Assembly (NCBI RefSeq): GCF_003627795.1
Contig: NZ_CP032684.1
Coordinates: 2,023,001 to 2,087,000 of the forward strand
Source of the DNA: Rhizobium sp. CCGE531
Lineage (GTDB): Bacteria; Pseudomonadota; Alphaproteobacteria; Rhizobiales; Rhizobiaceae
Reading direction: 5' to 3'
DNA length: 64,000 nucleotides
A model generated the notes under the pieces. That model did no database searches and had not been told where the DNA came from. It worked only from the letters and a program-made list of their open reading frames with translations. The position numbers and the translations under genes were made by a program. This document shows, piece after piece, positions 8,723-17,626 of the stretch. Position 1 is the stretch's first letter, and every line of letters starts with the position of its first letter.

Positions 8723-9379
8723 ATGCGCAAGGTCGTAGCAGCCACATTCATCAGCCTCGACGGCGTCATGCAGGCACCCGGCGGTCCGGATGAGGATCCG
8801 ACCGGCGGTTTCAAATATGGCGGCTGGGTATTCCCTTATGCCGACGAAGAAACCTTCAAGACACTCTTCGAAGTGTTCGAAAAGCCGTTCGATCTGCTGC
8901 TCGGACGCAAGACCTATGATATTTTCGCCGCCTATTGGCCCTATATCGACAACGACAATCCGATCGCCGCCAAATTTAATAGCGTCACCAAATATGTTGC
9001 GACGCGCGGCAACGTCGAGCTGAAATGGAGAAAGAGCCAGTCCCTCGGCAAGGATGTCGTGTCGGCGATCAAGGAGCTGAAAGCAGGCGAGGGGCCGGAT
9101 CTCCTCATCCAGGGCAGCGGCGATTTCATTCAGACCCTGCTGCGCCACGGACTGATCGATGAATTCAACCTGATGATCTTTCCGCTCGTGCTGGGCGGTG
9201 GCAAGAAGCTGTTCGCTGGCGGAGCGATTCCCGCCGCAATGAAACTGCTGCGCACCCGGTCGTCTCCGACCGGCGTCATCTTTGCCACCTATCAGCCGGA
9301 CGGCCCGGTGAAGACGGGTTCCTTCGTCGGGCCGGATCCGTCCGAAGAGGAGATCGAGCGCCGCAAGCGGTGGAAATAG
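8723..9379 (+). CDS. Dihydrofolate reductase family protein (RibD C-terminal fold)
   Basis: 218 residues starting MRKVVAATFISLDGVMQAPGG; the ATG at 8723 follows AAGGAGG at a 5-nt spacing, and the longer frame upstream has no such site. The segments LLLGRKTYDIFAAYWP and LLIQGSGDFIQTLLRHGLIDEFNLMIFPLVLGGGKKLF are typical of the RibD_C/DHFR-like family found beside regulators in many soil bacteria. The NADPH-binding GSGDF segment is present. It is likely a cytoplasmic reductase of unknown substrate, not the folate-pathway DHFR. It is convergent with the LysR gene. Confidence 0.85.
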   Translation: MRKVVAATFISLDGVMQAPGGPDEDPTGGFKYGGWVFPYADEETFKTLFEVFEKPFDLLLGRKTYDIFAAYWPYIDNDNPIAAKFNSVTKYVATRGNVELKWRKSQSLGKDVVSAIKELKAGEGPDLLIQGSGDFIQTLLRHGLIDEFNLMIFPLVLGGGKKLFAGGAIPAAMKLLRTRSSPTGVIFATYQPDGPVKTGSFVGPDPSEEEIERRKRWK

Positions 9380-9421
9380 ACAGTCGCATGGTCGGGGCGG
9401 TCGAAGGATGCCTCGCCACGA

Positions 9422-10312
9422 CTACATCGCATGTTCGACCGTCCGAAATTCGCGAAGGGATTTCATGATTTCGCGAAGACCTTTCGTGAGATGCTTGTCC
9501 CGGCGCAGCACCATGCCGAGTTGCCGAACAAGTCTCGGCCGGAGCGGCGAGGTAACCAGCAGGTCCGACCTGTCGCGCTTCAGCGCCATTTCCGGGAGGA
9601 TGGACCACCCGAGGCCCGCCGCGACCAGCTCCTTGATGGCCTCGACGCTTCCGAACTCCATAGCCGGCTCGGGACGGACTCCTTCCGCCTCGAACCAGTC
9701 ATCGGTGGCGCGACGCGTGTTGCCGCCTTCGTAAAGCAGCAGCGTCTTGTCTTTCATGAATTCCACATTCGGTCCGCCATCCGGCATCACGCTTCCCTTC
9801 GGCGCCACGGCCAAAAGCTCGTCGTCATGGAATGGTTCGACTTCGAGGGAACGACCGGCGGCGGGCAGGGCGACGACTGCGAGGTCAAGCGCATTGGCTT
9901 CGAGATCGCGCAGAATCTCTGCAATATTGCCGATGCGGACGATGATCTCGAGATCGGGCATCCGCTTCTTCGCCATGGCGATGGCGCGGGGCAGCAGGCG
10001 GATCGAGGCAGTGCCGCCGCTGCCGATCCGCACGCGGCCGACCGACCCCTCGCGAAACGGCATCATCGCCTCTTCCGCCATGGAGCAGGCTTCGATGACG
10101 CGGCGCGCATGCGGAAGCAGATCGATGCCGGCCGGCGATGGCTGCGCCCGCCGACCGGCACGCTCGATCAGTTTCACGCCGAGGCGCTGCTCCAGAAGCT
10201 TCACCTGCAGGCTGACGGCCGGTTGCGTCAGCCCGGCCCTGTCGGCCGCGGCGGTGAAGCTGCCGAGATCGACGACGCTGATAAAGGCGGCGAGCTGATC
10301 CAGATTGAGCAT
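9422..10312 (-). CDS. LysR family transcriptional regulator
   Basis: 296 residues. The N-terminal winged HTH (LDQLAAFISVVDLGSFTAAADRAGLTQPAVSLQVKLLEQRLGVKL) is followed by a periplasmic-binding-protein-like effector domain, the usual LTTR layout and length. It is divergent from the DUF1127 gene with about 100 bp between, where a TTATG-N5-CATAA dyad fits a LysR box. By the usual LTTR logic it should control itself and possibly the DUF1127 gene. The inducer is unknown. Confidence 0.92.
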   Translation of the reverse strand: MLNLDQLAAFISVVDLGSFTAAADRAGLTQPAVSLQVKLLEQRLGVKLIERAGRRAQPSPAGIDLLPHARRVIEACSMAEEAMMPFREGSVGRVRIGSGGTASIRLLPRAIAMAKKRMPDLEIIVRIGNIAEILRDLEANALDLAVVALPAAGRSLEVEPFHDDELLAVAPKGSVMPDGGPNVEFMKDKTLLLYEGGNTRRATDDWFEAEGVRPEPAMEFGSVEAIKELVAAGLGWSILPEMALKRDRSDLLVTSPLRPRLVRQLGMVLRRDKHLTKGLREIMKSLREFRTVEHAM

Positions 10313-10324
10313 CAGAAGAATTCC

Positions 10325-10339
10325 TTATGGATTGCATAA
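10325..10339. promoter_or_regulatory. Candidate LysR box (T-N11-A dyad)
   Basis: TTATG at 10325-10329, five bases, then CATAA at 10335-10339; the dyad contains T-N11-A. It sits 13-27 bp upstream of the LysR start codon and about 75 bp before the divergent DUF1127 start. Confidence 0.5.
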
Positions 10340-10414
10340 AGATCATAAGCTTCATTCGTTGCCAATACCAGTGCATCCTGAAGCCATGTTGATGCGGGTC
10401 TAAGGAGCACGAAG

Positions 10415-10639
10415 ATGACGATCGATATCGATAGAACAATGCCGGCGGCGGCTGGCTCGGGCAGGGGGTGGCGAAAGCCAGGATTTCTGCGAGCGGCGCT
10501 TACGAAATTTCTGGCCTATCTCGAAAAGCGCGAAACAAGATGGGACCTGCGCGACCTGACCGACGATCAGCTTCGCGATATCGGCATGACGCGCGCCGAA
10601 GCGCGAACCGAGGTCGGCAAATCATGGTTCTGGAGCTGA
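10415..10639 (+). CDS. DUF1127 small protein
   Basis: 74 residues. The C-terminal ~45 residues carry the DUF1127 (YjiS-like) signature: LAYLEKRETRWDLRDLTDDQLRDIGMTRAEA. The ATG follows AAGGAGC at a 6-nt spacing. Proteins of this family in alphaproteobacteria are small and Arg-rich. Some have been tied to RNA metabolism and to phosphate or stress responses, which I recall only in general terms. Here it is divergent from a LysR gene that may control it. Confidence 0.85.
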   Translation: MTIDIDRTMPAAAGSGRGWRKPGFLRAALTKFLAYLEKRETRWDLRDLTDDQLRDIGMTRAEARTEVGKSWFWS

Positions 10640-10926
10640 ATGGCCCGGAGTTGCGTGATGGGAAAGTTCCGGAGAAGGGCCGCATGACGCTGTTGTTTGC
10701 ATCGACGGGACCATGCAGGGCTGATCCTTGGGTCGGGCAGGGCCGGCGTTCCGGATGATCCCGGCTTCGGTGCACAGCAATTATGCGTCATGCAGCCCTT
10801 TTTGTGGCAGCGTTCTTCTTTCCGCCACAGAATTGTCTGATCCATCGCCTTCCAAATTCAGCGATGCCTTTCGACCGCTGCCCGCCTTCGCCCGGATCGT
10901 CAATATAGAGTGCCAGATAGAGTTCC
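10640..10926. other. Intergenic stretch without a recognised feature
   Basis: 287 bp between the DUF1127 stop and the D,D-carboxypeptidase start. Frames on both strands give only arginine/proline-rich translations typical of shadow ORFs. It presumably holds the carboxypeptidase promoter, but I could not pick out convincing -35/-10 boxes or a U-tailed hairpin. Confidence 0.5.
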
Positions 10927-11781
10927 ATGCTCAAGACAACTTCCCTGCTCCTCACCACGGCGCTTTCGGCCGCATCCCTTCTTGGCAGTCTTTCGATAGC
11001 GCAGGCCGGGCAGGCAAGTTATGTCGTGGATGCCCATAGCGGCCAGGTGCTCGAGGCATCGAATGAGAACGAGCTGAACTATCCGGCATCGCTCACCAAG
11101 ATGATGACGCTCTATCTTGCCTTCGAAGCGCTGCATGGCGGCCGCCTGAAGTGGGATCAGAAGCTGACCATGTCGGAAAACGCCGAAGGCAAGGAGCCTT
11201 TCAAGTTCGCCGTGGGTGTTGGCCGCAAGGTCACCGTGCGCGAAGCTGTCGAAGGCATCGTCGTCCTGTCGGCCAATGATGCGGCCGTCGCGATCGGCGA
11301 GCAGCTCGGCGGCTCCGAGGACAGCTTCGGCCGGATGATGACCGAAAAAGCGCACAAGCTCGGTATGAGCAACACCGTCTTCAAGAATGCCTCGGGCCTG
11401 CCGGATCCGGAGCAGGTGACGACCGCCCATGACATGGCGACGCTCGGTGTCGCGCTGATGCGGGATTTTCCGGAGGAGTTCAAGCTCTTCTCCATGCGCG
11501 GCATCAAATTCCGCGGCATGAAGCTGCGTGGTCACAACAATCTCATGTATCGCTATGCCGGAGCCGATGGGATCAAGACCGGCTATACCGACGCCTCCGG
11601 CTATAATCTCGTGACCTCTGCGACAAAGAACGGTCGCCGCGTCGTCGGCGTGGTCATGGGTGAGAAGACCGCCGAAATTCGCGACAACAAGATGGCAAGC
11701 CTTCTGGACACGTATCTGGTCCCAGTGGCGACAACAGCCACGGTATCGACCGGTGCTCCCAAGCAAAGCTCGGCGAACTGA
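10927..11781 (+). CDS. D-alanyl-D-alanine carboxypeptidase (penicillin-binding protein, S11)
   Basis: 284 residues with a signal peptide ending AQAG. All three serine-peptidase motifs of family S11 are intact: S55-L-T-K58 (nucleophile and base), S115-A-N117 and K217-T-G219 in DGIKTGYTDASGYNLV. It should trim the terminal D-Ala from peptidoglycan pentapeptides in the periplasm. At 284 residues it lacks the extra C-terminal beta domain and amphipathic anchor of PBP5, so it is probably soluble. It makes a useful comparison with the second copy at 21.1-22.3 kb, whose motifs are degraded. Confidence 0.93.
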   Translation: MLKTTSLLLTTALSAASLLGSLSIAQAGQASYVVDAHSGQVLEASNENELNYPASLTKMMTLYLAFEALHGGRLKWDQKLTMSENAEGKEPFKFAVGVGRKVTVREAVEGIVVLSANDAAVAIGEQLGGSEDSFGRMMTEKAHKLGMSNTVFKNASGLPDPEQVTTAHDMATLGVALMRDFPEEFKLFSMRGIKFRGMKLRGHNNLMYRYAGADGIKTGYTDASGYNLVTSATKNGRRVVGVVMGEKTAEIRDNKMASLLDTYLVPVATTATVSTGAPKQSSAN

Positions 11782-12236
11782 TTTCTGCTCGATTTCAGCA
11801 TCCAGCCGGCCATTCATCTTTGGACAGCTGACAGGAAGATGGCTCCGCTTCCGGAGTTGCTCCGCCGACGGAGAAGCTAAACCAACCACATCATGCCTAT
11901 CGTACAGGGTAGGGGATCGGGTTTCTTCGTGCAAAAGTGCGATGAAAACCCCGACACGGTTGAATGCTGAGATGGCTCTCTTACGATAAATAGTTGAGTA
12001 ATGATTGCCGAGCTGGCGGGCTGCCCTATGTCTTCTGCGGAAGTTGCTCGTTCGTTGCGCTTGTCATGATCTGGTAGGAATCAGCGCCGAACTGCGAATT
12101 CGCGTAGGCGGAGATATCTGGTTTCAGTTTGTTATTCTCCGGAAATGAAGGATCCATCATTGGCCGCGACCGGCCGGATGCTCCTATAAGATCTCGCAAA
12201 CATTTCAACGCATTAGGTCAAGTTGGGAGGACCGGA
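11782..12236. other. Intergenic stretch of about 455 bp
   Basis: Sits between the carboxypeptidase and methyltransferase genes and is richer in A+T than its surroundings. A minus-strand frame at 12026-12208 (60 codons) has a fairly natural composition, with KPDISAYANSQFGADSYQIM, but no Shine-Dalgarno site and no family I recognise. It could be a decayed gene or chance. No repeat, hairpin terminator or RNA gene was seen. Confidence 0.4.
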
Positions 12237-12977
12237 ATGACGTATGATGCACGTTTGACGCGTGAGCGCGACTTTCACAATGAACGCTTCGGTGCGGTGG
12301 AGGAGCGCAAGGAGGACTCGTTCTATTTCGCCGTAAAGCCCGCTGTGGACGCCTATTGGCGGCTGGTGAGGGCGGCCTGTCCCGAAAGGGACGTGCTTGA
12401 ATATGGATGCTCAAACGGCATGAGCAGCATTGGTCTCGCGCACTCCGCCAAGCGGATTACCGGTATCGACATTTCGGACGTCGCTATTCAGCAGGCCACG
12501 GATACGGCGGTTCGCCGCGGCATCGACAATGTGGCGTTCCAGGTCGATAATGCGGAAGATATGAAGCTGCCGTCGGCGGGTTTTGATGTCGTCTTCGGCA
12601 GCGGCATCCTGCACCACCTGGTCCTGGAGAAATCACTTAGCGAGATCCGGCGTGTGCTGCGACCCGGCGGCAAAGCCTTCTTCTTCGAGCCACTCGGCCA
12701 CAATCCCGTGATCAATCTCTATCGCAACCGGACGCCAGCCGCCCGTACGGTTGACGAGCATCCGCTCTTGAAATCCGACTTCGAGATCGTGCGCAAGCAT
12801 TTCTCGAAATGCAATCTGGAATTCTTCGGGCTTGCTGCGCTTGCCTCGATCCCGTTTCGCAGGAGCCCGCTCGGCGCCGCGGTCCGGGGCACCGGCGAAC
12901 AGATCGACAATTTGCTGCTCAAAATCCCGGGCGTCAGATGGCAGGCCTGGATCGTCGTTATGACCCTGGAGGCATGA
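12237..12977 (+). CDS. Class I SAM-dependent methyltransferase
   Basis: 246 residues. The Rossmann SAM-binding motif I is at DVLEYGCSNGMSSIGLA, followed by ITGIDISDVAIQQA (acidic ribose-binding residue) and FDVVFGSGILHHLVLEKSLSEIRRVLRPGGKAFFFEP, as in Methyltransf_11 proteins. I use ATG 12237 because GGGAGG lies 6 nt before it; the frame extends upstream without a site. The C-terminal 80 residues are helical and basic and may bind the acceptor. The substrate is unknown. It stands alone between non-related genes. Confidence 0.85.
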   Translation: MTYDARLTRERDFHNERFGAVEERKEDSFYFAVKPAVDAYWRLVRAACPERDVLEYGCSNGMSSIGLAHSAKRITGIDISDVAIQQATDTAVRRGIDNVAFQVDNAEDMKLPSAGFDVVFGSGILHHLVLEKSLSEIRRVLRPGGKAFFFEPLGHNPVINLYRNRTPAARTVDEHPLLKSDFEIVRKHFSKCNLEFFGLAALASIPFRRSPLGAAVRGTGEQIDNLLLKIPGVRWQAWIVVMTLEA

Positions 12978-13158
12978 GGGGCAGGCCTGTTCAATTACGC
13001 AAAAGAGCAGGCCATTCCATCCTCAAGAAATCATGGCCGGTGCTGTCTCTGTCGCATTTGAAAATGGAATCCACCCCGGTACATGAAAATATCAGATAAG
13101 ATAGATTATGGAACAAAATCGGGTGTGACCGCGATGAAGGAGATCGCCATTTTTCGGT

Positions 13159-13638
13159 TTATTTCAGATAATTGGCAAGATTTTCGAGAGTCGATTTCAA
13201 GCCCTCGTCATGGTCTTTCTTGCCGATGCCATATGGCACGTCCTCGCAAACTACGGTGACCTTCGTACCGGACGGCACCTCCACCCACGACCACGTAATA
13301 ATCATCGTGCCGGCGAATGCTGCGTCGTCAGATTCGAAATCCACCGCCTGAACGATGCGCTTGTCAGGAACGATTTCGAGGAACCGGCCGGAAACGATAT
13401 CGGTGTGCTCGGAGGATTTTCCGGGTGTCGAATGATCCGCTGCATCATAGTACAGCGCCAGCCGATAATTGCCGCCTTGATGTGGCTCGAAGACGTGAAC
13501 ATGCCCCGTCATGCCTTCGGGCGGAAGCCAGGCGATCAATGCATCGGGATTGACGAACGCATCGAAGACCGCGTGTGGCGTGGCGCAGATTATTCTGGAA
13601 GCCGTGTCGGTTCTCTTCGTGCCTGTTGCCTCGCGCAT
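13159..13638 (-). CDS. SRPBCC/AHSA1-like ligand-binding protein
   Basis: 159 residues from ATG 13638, which follows GAGGAGG at a 5-nt spacing; the frame continues upstream but without a start site. The sequence DTASRIICATPHAVFDAFVNPDALIAWLPPEGMTGHVHVFEPHQGGNYRL is typical of the START-like AHSA1 fold (Aha1 C-terminal domain). VQAVDFESDDAAFAGTMIITW follows in the beta sheet. Such proteins bind hydrophobic ligands or are toxin-antitoxin-unrelated stress proteins; no specific role can be assigned. It lies downstream of ybaK in the same direction with a 73-bp gap. Confidence 0.82.
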   Translation of the reverse strand: MREATGTKRTDTASRIICATPHAVFDAFVNPDALIAWLPPEGMTGHVHVFEPHQGGNYRLALYYDAADHSTPGKSSEHTDIVSGRFLEIVPDKRIVQAVDFESDDAAFAGTMIITWSWVEVPSGTKVTVVCEDVPYGIGKKDHDEGLKSTLENLANYLK

Positions 13639-13711
13639 TACGTCCTCCTCGTCGTGAGTATCGTAGCGGTTCGTCCGGCTCGGCCGATCAAATGCCCACG
13701 GCGTCGCCGCT

Positions 13712-14203
13712 TCAGTTCGCCTTGATGCGGATCGCCTTGGCTGCGATCTTCTCGGCCAGCAGTTTCGGATTGCAGGCGAAAATACTGTCCGGGCGTCCGG
13801 CCGCGCACCAGACCTGATCATACGCCAAAAGGCTCTCATCCATGAAAACAGGCAGGTCGACGAGATGGCCGATCGGTGCGACGCCGCCGATGGCAAAGCC
13901 GGTTTCGTCGCGAACGCGATCGATATCCGCACGCTTCAGTCGAACCCCGTAAGCCGTTGCAATATAAGCCGTATCGGCATTATGGTTGCCCGAAACAAGA
14001 AGCAGCGTCAGTTCGTGCGTATCGGCGTTGACGAAGACCAGCGACTTGACGATCTGGCCGACGGCGCATCCGACCGCCTTGGCGGCTTCCTCGGCCGTCC
14101 GCGTCGATTGCTCCATGCGCCTGATCGAAATATCCAGGCCCAGATTGCGCGCCGCCAGCTCGACGCGCTCCAGGCTCGAAAGCTTTCTGGTGTCTTCGCT
14201 CAT
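13712..14203 (-). CDS. YbaK/EbsC family aminoacyl-tRNA deacylase
   Basis: 163 residues of the YbaK/ProX editing fold: VGCAVGQIVKSLVFVNADTHELTLLLVSGNHNADT with the conserved Lys, then GFAIGGVAPIGHL, the substrate pocket. These proteins hydrolyse mischarged tRNAs such as Cys-tRNA(Pro) or Ala-tRNA(Pro) in trans. The start codon overlaps the MBL gene stop in an ATGA, so it is translationally coupled to the metG-tatD-MBL run. That placement beside a tRNA synthetase gene fits a translation-quality role. Confidence 0.88.
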   Translation of the reverse strand: MSEDTRKLSSLERVELAARNLGLDISIRRMEQSTRTAEEAAKAVGCAVGQIVKSLVFVNADTHELTLLLVSGNHNADTAYIATAYGVRLKRADIDRVRDETGFAIGGVAPIGHLVDLPVFMDESLLAYDQVWCAAGRPDSIFACNPKLLAEKIAAKAIRIKAN

Positions 14204-15027
14204 GGATCGTCATCCTCCACGTCAAGCTCGATCTGCATCTGATCGTAGGCCGGCTCGACATGATCGGGCGTTTCTGCCAGCACGGTGTCATAATCCAGCG
14301 GCGTATGCATATGGGTCAAGATGGCATGTTTCGGCCGCAAGCGTTCGATCCATCCAAGCGATTGTTCCAGCGATAGATGGCTCGGATGTGGCCGATACTG
14401 CAGAGCGTCGATGATCAGGACGTCGAGATCCTCAACTTTTTCTACCGATTCCGGCGGAAAGTCGCTGATATCGCTGCAATAAGCGAGCTTTCCGATACGA
14501 AAGCCGAGCGAGTGAATATCGCCGTGCAGCTGCTTGTGAGGCCAGAAACGGATCGGACCGCCCGCCCCCGCGATCGTGAAGCTTGTCTCGAGGCTTTCTA
14601 TCAGCACCGGCCGCACGATGGGCGGATAGCTGCTGCCGGGCGGTGTCTCCAGACAGTAACGAAACCCCTCGCGAATGCGATCCATGGTCGGCGGATCGGC
14701 GTGGATCGGTATCAGCTCTTGCGAGATATGAAAGAAGCCGCGCAGGTCGTCGATGCCGTGAATATGGTCGGCATGGGCGTGAGTATAGAGCACGGCGTCG
14801 ATGGAGCTGACGCCGGCGCGGATCATCTGTTCGCGGAAATCCGGTCCCGTATCGATAACGACGGTGGTAATCCCGCCATCCGGCGCGATCTGTTCGACGA
14901 GAAACGCCGCGCGCGTGCGCCGGTTCTTCGGGTTCTTGGGATCGCAATCGCCCCAATCCCCGGTAATGCGGGGAACACCCGGCGACGATGAGCAGCCCAA
15001 AATGGTGAAGCGTCGCCGGTATGTCAC
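14200..15027 (-). CDS. MBL-fold metallo-hydrolase (PhnP/RNase Z-like)
   Basis: 275 residues. The metal-binding motif HTHADHIHGIDDLR is complete, with further ligand His/Asp in YCSDISDFP and ILTHMHTPLDY. GCSSSPGVPRITGDWGDCDPKNPKNRR near the N-terminus is typical of the PhnP-like branch of the beta-lactamase superfamily found beside tatD and metG in rhizobia. PhnP is a cyclic phosphodiesterase; whether this member acts on cyclic phosphates or on RNA ends is open. It starts 4 bp after the tatD stop. Confidence 0.88.
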   Translation of the reverse strand: MTYRRRFTILGCSSSPGVPRITGDWGDCDPKNPKNRRTRAAFLVEQIAPDGGITTVVIDTGPDFREQMIRAGVSSIDAVLYTHAHADHIHGIDDLRGFFHISQELIPIHADPPTMDRIREGFRYCLETPPGSSYPPIVRPVLIESLETSFTIAGAGGPIRFWPHKQLHGDIHSLGFRIGKLAYCSDISDFPPESVEKVEDLDVLIIDALQYRPHPSHLSLEQSLGWIERLRPKHAILTHMHTPLDYDTVLAETPDHVEPAYDQMQIELDVEDDDP

Positions 15028-15031
15028 GACG

Positions 15032-15814
15032 TCAGACCCTCGTCATCTTGGAGAAGCAGCGGAACGCGTTCGCCGTGGTGATCTCCGCGATCTCCGCCGT
15101 GCTGACGCCGATCGTATCGGCCAGCACCTCGGCGGTGTTGACGACATAGGACGGTTCGTTGCGTTTTCCCCGCCAGCGCTTCGGCGCAAGATATGGCGCA
15201 TCGGTCTCGACCAGCAGCCGGTCATGCGGGATCGTCTTGGCGATCTCCCGCAGTTCCTCCGATTTCGGGAAGGTCAGAATGCCGGAAAAGGAGATGTAGC
15301 CGCCGAGTTCGACGCCCGTGCGGGCAAGGGCAGGGCCGGCGGAGAAGCAATGGAGAATGAAGGGGAAGGCCCCCTTCCCCGTCTCTTCCGTCAGGATCGC
15401 CGCCATGTCCTCATCGGCGCTACGGCTGTGAATGACCAGCGGTAGCTTCGTTTCGCGCGCGGCAGCGATATGGCGCAGGAAGCCGGTCTTCTGGTCTTCT
15501 GGCTTGACGGTATCGTAGAAATAGTCGAGGCCCGCCTCGCCGATCGCCACGATCTTTTCATGCTGATTTGCCAGCCGCACCAGGTCTTCCGTCTGGATGT
15601 CCAGCTCCTGGTCGGCGCTGTTCGGATGCGTGCCGACCGAGCAGAAAACCGACGGATAGCGCTCGGTGAGCGCAAGCAATCCATCGAGCTTCCTGACCTT
15701 GGTCGAGATGGTGACCATCTGCTTGACGCCGACCTCATGGGCGCGCGCGACGATCGCGTCGCGCTCCTCCTCGAAGTCGGCAAAATCCAGATGGCAATGC
15801 GTATCGATCAGCAT
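15032..15814 (-). CDS. TatD family metal-dependent hydrolase
   Basis: 260 residues with the amidohydrolase-fold ligands: IDTHCHLDF at the N-terminus, GEAGLDYFY (Glu), VIHSRSADEDM and LHCFSAGP (His), and LLVETDAPYLAP (Asp). TatD proteins are 3'-5' exonucleases or DNases in the cytoplasm. It starts 8 bp after the metG stop, so it belongs to the metG-tatD-MBL-ybaK transcription unit. This order is common in bacteria. Confidence 0.93.
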   Translation of the reverse strand: MLIDTHCHLDFADFEEERDAIVARAHEVGVKQMVTISTKVRKLDGLLALTERYPSVFCSVGTHPNSADQELDIQTEDLVRLANQHEKIVAIGEAGLDYFYDTVKPEDQKTGFLRHIAAARETKLPLVIHSRSADEDMAAILTEETGKGAFPFILHCFSAGPALARTGVELGGYISFSGILTFPKSEELREIAKTIPHDRLLVETDAPYLAPKRWRGKRNEPSYVVNTAEVLADTIGVSTAEIAEITTANAFRCFSKMTRV

Positions 15815-15822
15815 GGAAAACC

Positions 15823-17376
15823 CTATTCGACGGTCGGCGCGACATAGCGCGGGAAGACCGGTTTCGGTGCCTCCAGCGGCGTTCCGGCAACGAGGCGGCC
15901 TGCCTCGCCGAGCGCCGCGAAATCACGCTTGTCGGCAGGGATTGCAATGAGGTCTAAAAGCTTTGCAGAGGATTCCGGCATGAAGGGCTGCAATAGAATG
16001 CCAATCTGGCGCACGACATCGGCCGTGACATGGAGCACGGTCGCCATGCGTGCCGGGTCGGTCTTCTTCAGCGCCCAGGGCTCCTGGCTCGCGAAATAGC
16101 GGTCGGTCTCGGAAACGACTGATATGATGGAAGCAAGCGCGCGATGGATGAGCTGCTTGCCCATGTCCTCGCGGTTCGAGGCCAGCAGAGCGTCGGCCTG
16201 CGCGAGAAGTGCCTTGTCCTCGTCGGTCAGCGGACCGCATTCGGGGATCTGGCCGTCGCAGTTCTTGACGATCATCGACAGCGAGCGGCTGGCGAGGTTG
16301 CCGATACCATTGGCGAGATCGGAATTGATGCGCGTGCCGATCGCCTCTTCGCTGTAGCTGCCGTCCTGGCCGAAGGAGACCTCGCGCAGGAAGAAGTAGC
16401 GCACCTGGTCGAGGCCGAAGTGGTTCACGAGATTGACGGGATCGACCACATTGCCGAGCGACTTCGACATCTTCTCGCCCTTGTTGAGCAGGAAGCCGTG
16501 GGCATAGACGCGCTTCGGCAGCGGCAGCTTCGCCGACATCAGGAAGGCGGGCCAATAGACGGCGTGGAAGCGGATGATGTCCTTGCCGATGACATGCAGG
16601 TCCGCCGGCCAGTATTTCGCCCGGGGATTGTTGCGGTCTTCGATATAGCCGGTCGCCGTGATGTAGTTCGTCAGCGCATCGACCCAGACATACATGACGT
16701 GAGCCGGATCGTTCGGCACCTTGATGCCCCAATCGAAGGTGGTGCGTGAGATCGACAGATCCTTGAGGCCCGACTTCACGAAGGAGATCACCTCGTTGCG
16801 CCGCTCGGCCGGACCGATGAAGTCCGGGTTCTCTTCGTAAAGCTTCAGCAGGCGGTCCTGGTATTCGGAAAGCTTGAAGAAATAGCTCTCCTCCTGCACC
16901 CACTCGACCGGCGTGCCCTGCGGCCCGTAGCGCACGCCGTCGGCGCGCAGCTCGGTTTCATTTTCCTGGTAATAGGCTTCGTCGCGCACGGAATACCAGC
17001 CGGCATAGGAATCCTTGTAAATGTCGCCGGCATCGGCCATCAGGTTCCATATGTTCTGCGACGTCTCGTGATGGCGCGGCTGCGTGGTGCGGATGAAGTC
17101 GTCGTTCGACGCGTTCAGCAGCTTACCCATTGCCTGGAATTCGTCTGAATTACGGTTGGCGAGCTGTTGCGGTTCCATGCCCTCGGCGCGTGCCGTCTGC
17201 TGCATCTTCTGACCATGTTCGTCCGTACCCGTCAGAAAGAAGACGTCGCGGCCATCGAGGCGCTGGAAACGGGCCATCGCATCGGTGGCGATCAGCTCAT
17301 AGGCATGGCCGATATGCGGCTTGCCATTGGGATAGGCGATCGCGGTGGTGATGTAGAACGGAGTTTTTTCGGTCAT
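15823..17376 (-). CDS. metG: Methionyl-tRNA synthetase
   Basis: 517 residues. The class I signatures are HIGH (21-24) and KMSKS in [12 protein letters not shown]. It charges tRNA-Met. It is of the short type without the C-terminal EMAP-like tRNA-binding domain. The connective peptide segment [19 protein letters not shown] has no zinc-binding CxxC pairs, which fits the zinc-free MetG class. It is the first gene of the metG-tatD-MBL-ybaK group. Upstream, two rightward genes separate it from holB. Confidence 0.97.
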   Translation of the reverse strand: MTEKTPFYITTAIAYPNGKPHIGHAYELIATDAMARFQRLDGRDVFFLTGTDEHGQKMQQTARAEGMEPQQLANRNSDEFQAMGKLLNASNDDFIRTTQPRHHETSQNIWNLMADAGDIYKDSYAGWYSVRDEAYYQENETELRADGVRYGPQGTPVEWVQEESYFFKLSEYQDRLLKLYEENPDFIGPAERRNEVISFVKSGLKDLSISRTTFDWGIKVPNDPAHVMYVWVDALTNYITATGYIEDRNNPRAKYWPADLHVIGKDIIRFHAVYWPAFLMSAKLPLPKRVYAHGFLLNKGEKMSKSLGNVVDPVNLVNHFGLDQVRYFFLREVSFGQDGSYSEEAIGTRINSDLANGIGNLASRSLSMIVKNCDGQIPECGPLTDEDKALLAQADALLASNREDMGKQLIHRALASIISVVSETDRYFASQEPWALKKTDPARMATVLHVTADVVRQIGILLQPFMPESSAKLLDLIAIPADKRDFAALGEAGRLVAGTPLEAPKPVFPRYVAPTVE

Positions 17377-17626
17377 GTCGGGCAGTGGTCCGCTTTTACT
17401 GTTGCGTCTCTGTTATTCTTGGCTCCGCTCGCTTTAGCGCATGTTTGCCGGGAGCGAAACACCAAGTTTCGCGCCCGCAGCATTCGGAACTTCGGGATGA
17501 TGCCTTGCTTGACTCGACCCCGCCTCGCCTTTACCCCTTCGGAAGACGGGAACGCAGGACAGAGATGACCGTGAATTTCATCGTTTTATGGGTTGATCCG
17601 CCCAACGGCTTCAAGGGCCTCTGAAT

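Noticed and set aside
12026..12208. 60-codon minus-strand frame with natural-looking composition
   Set aside because: No Shine-Dalgarno site, no recognised family, and it lies in an A+T-richer spacer where chance frames are common. Kept only as a note in the intergenic entry.
12984..13013. GGCCTG ... CAGGCC hairpin after the methyltransferase gene
   Set aside because: Only six paired bases with an 18-nt loop and no T-run; too weak to list as a terminator.
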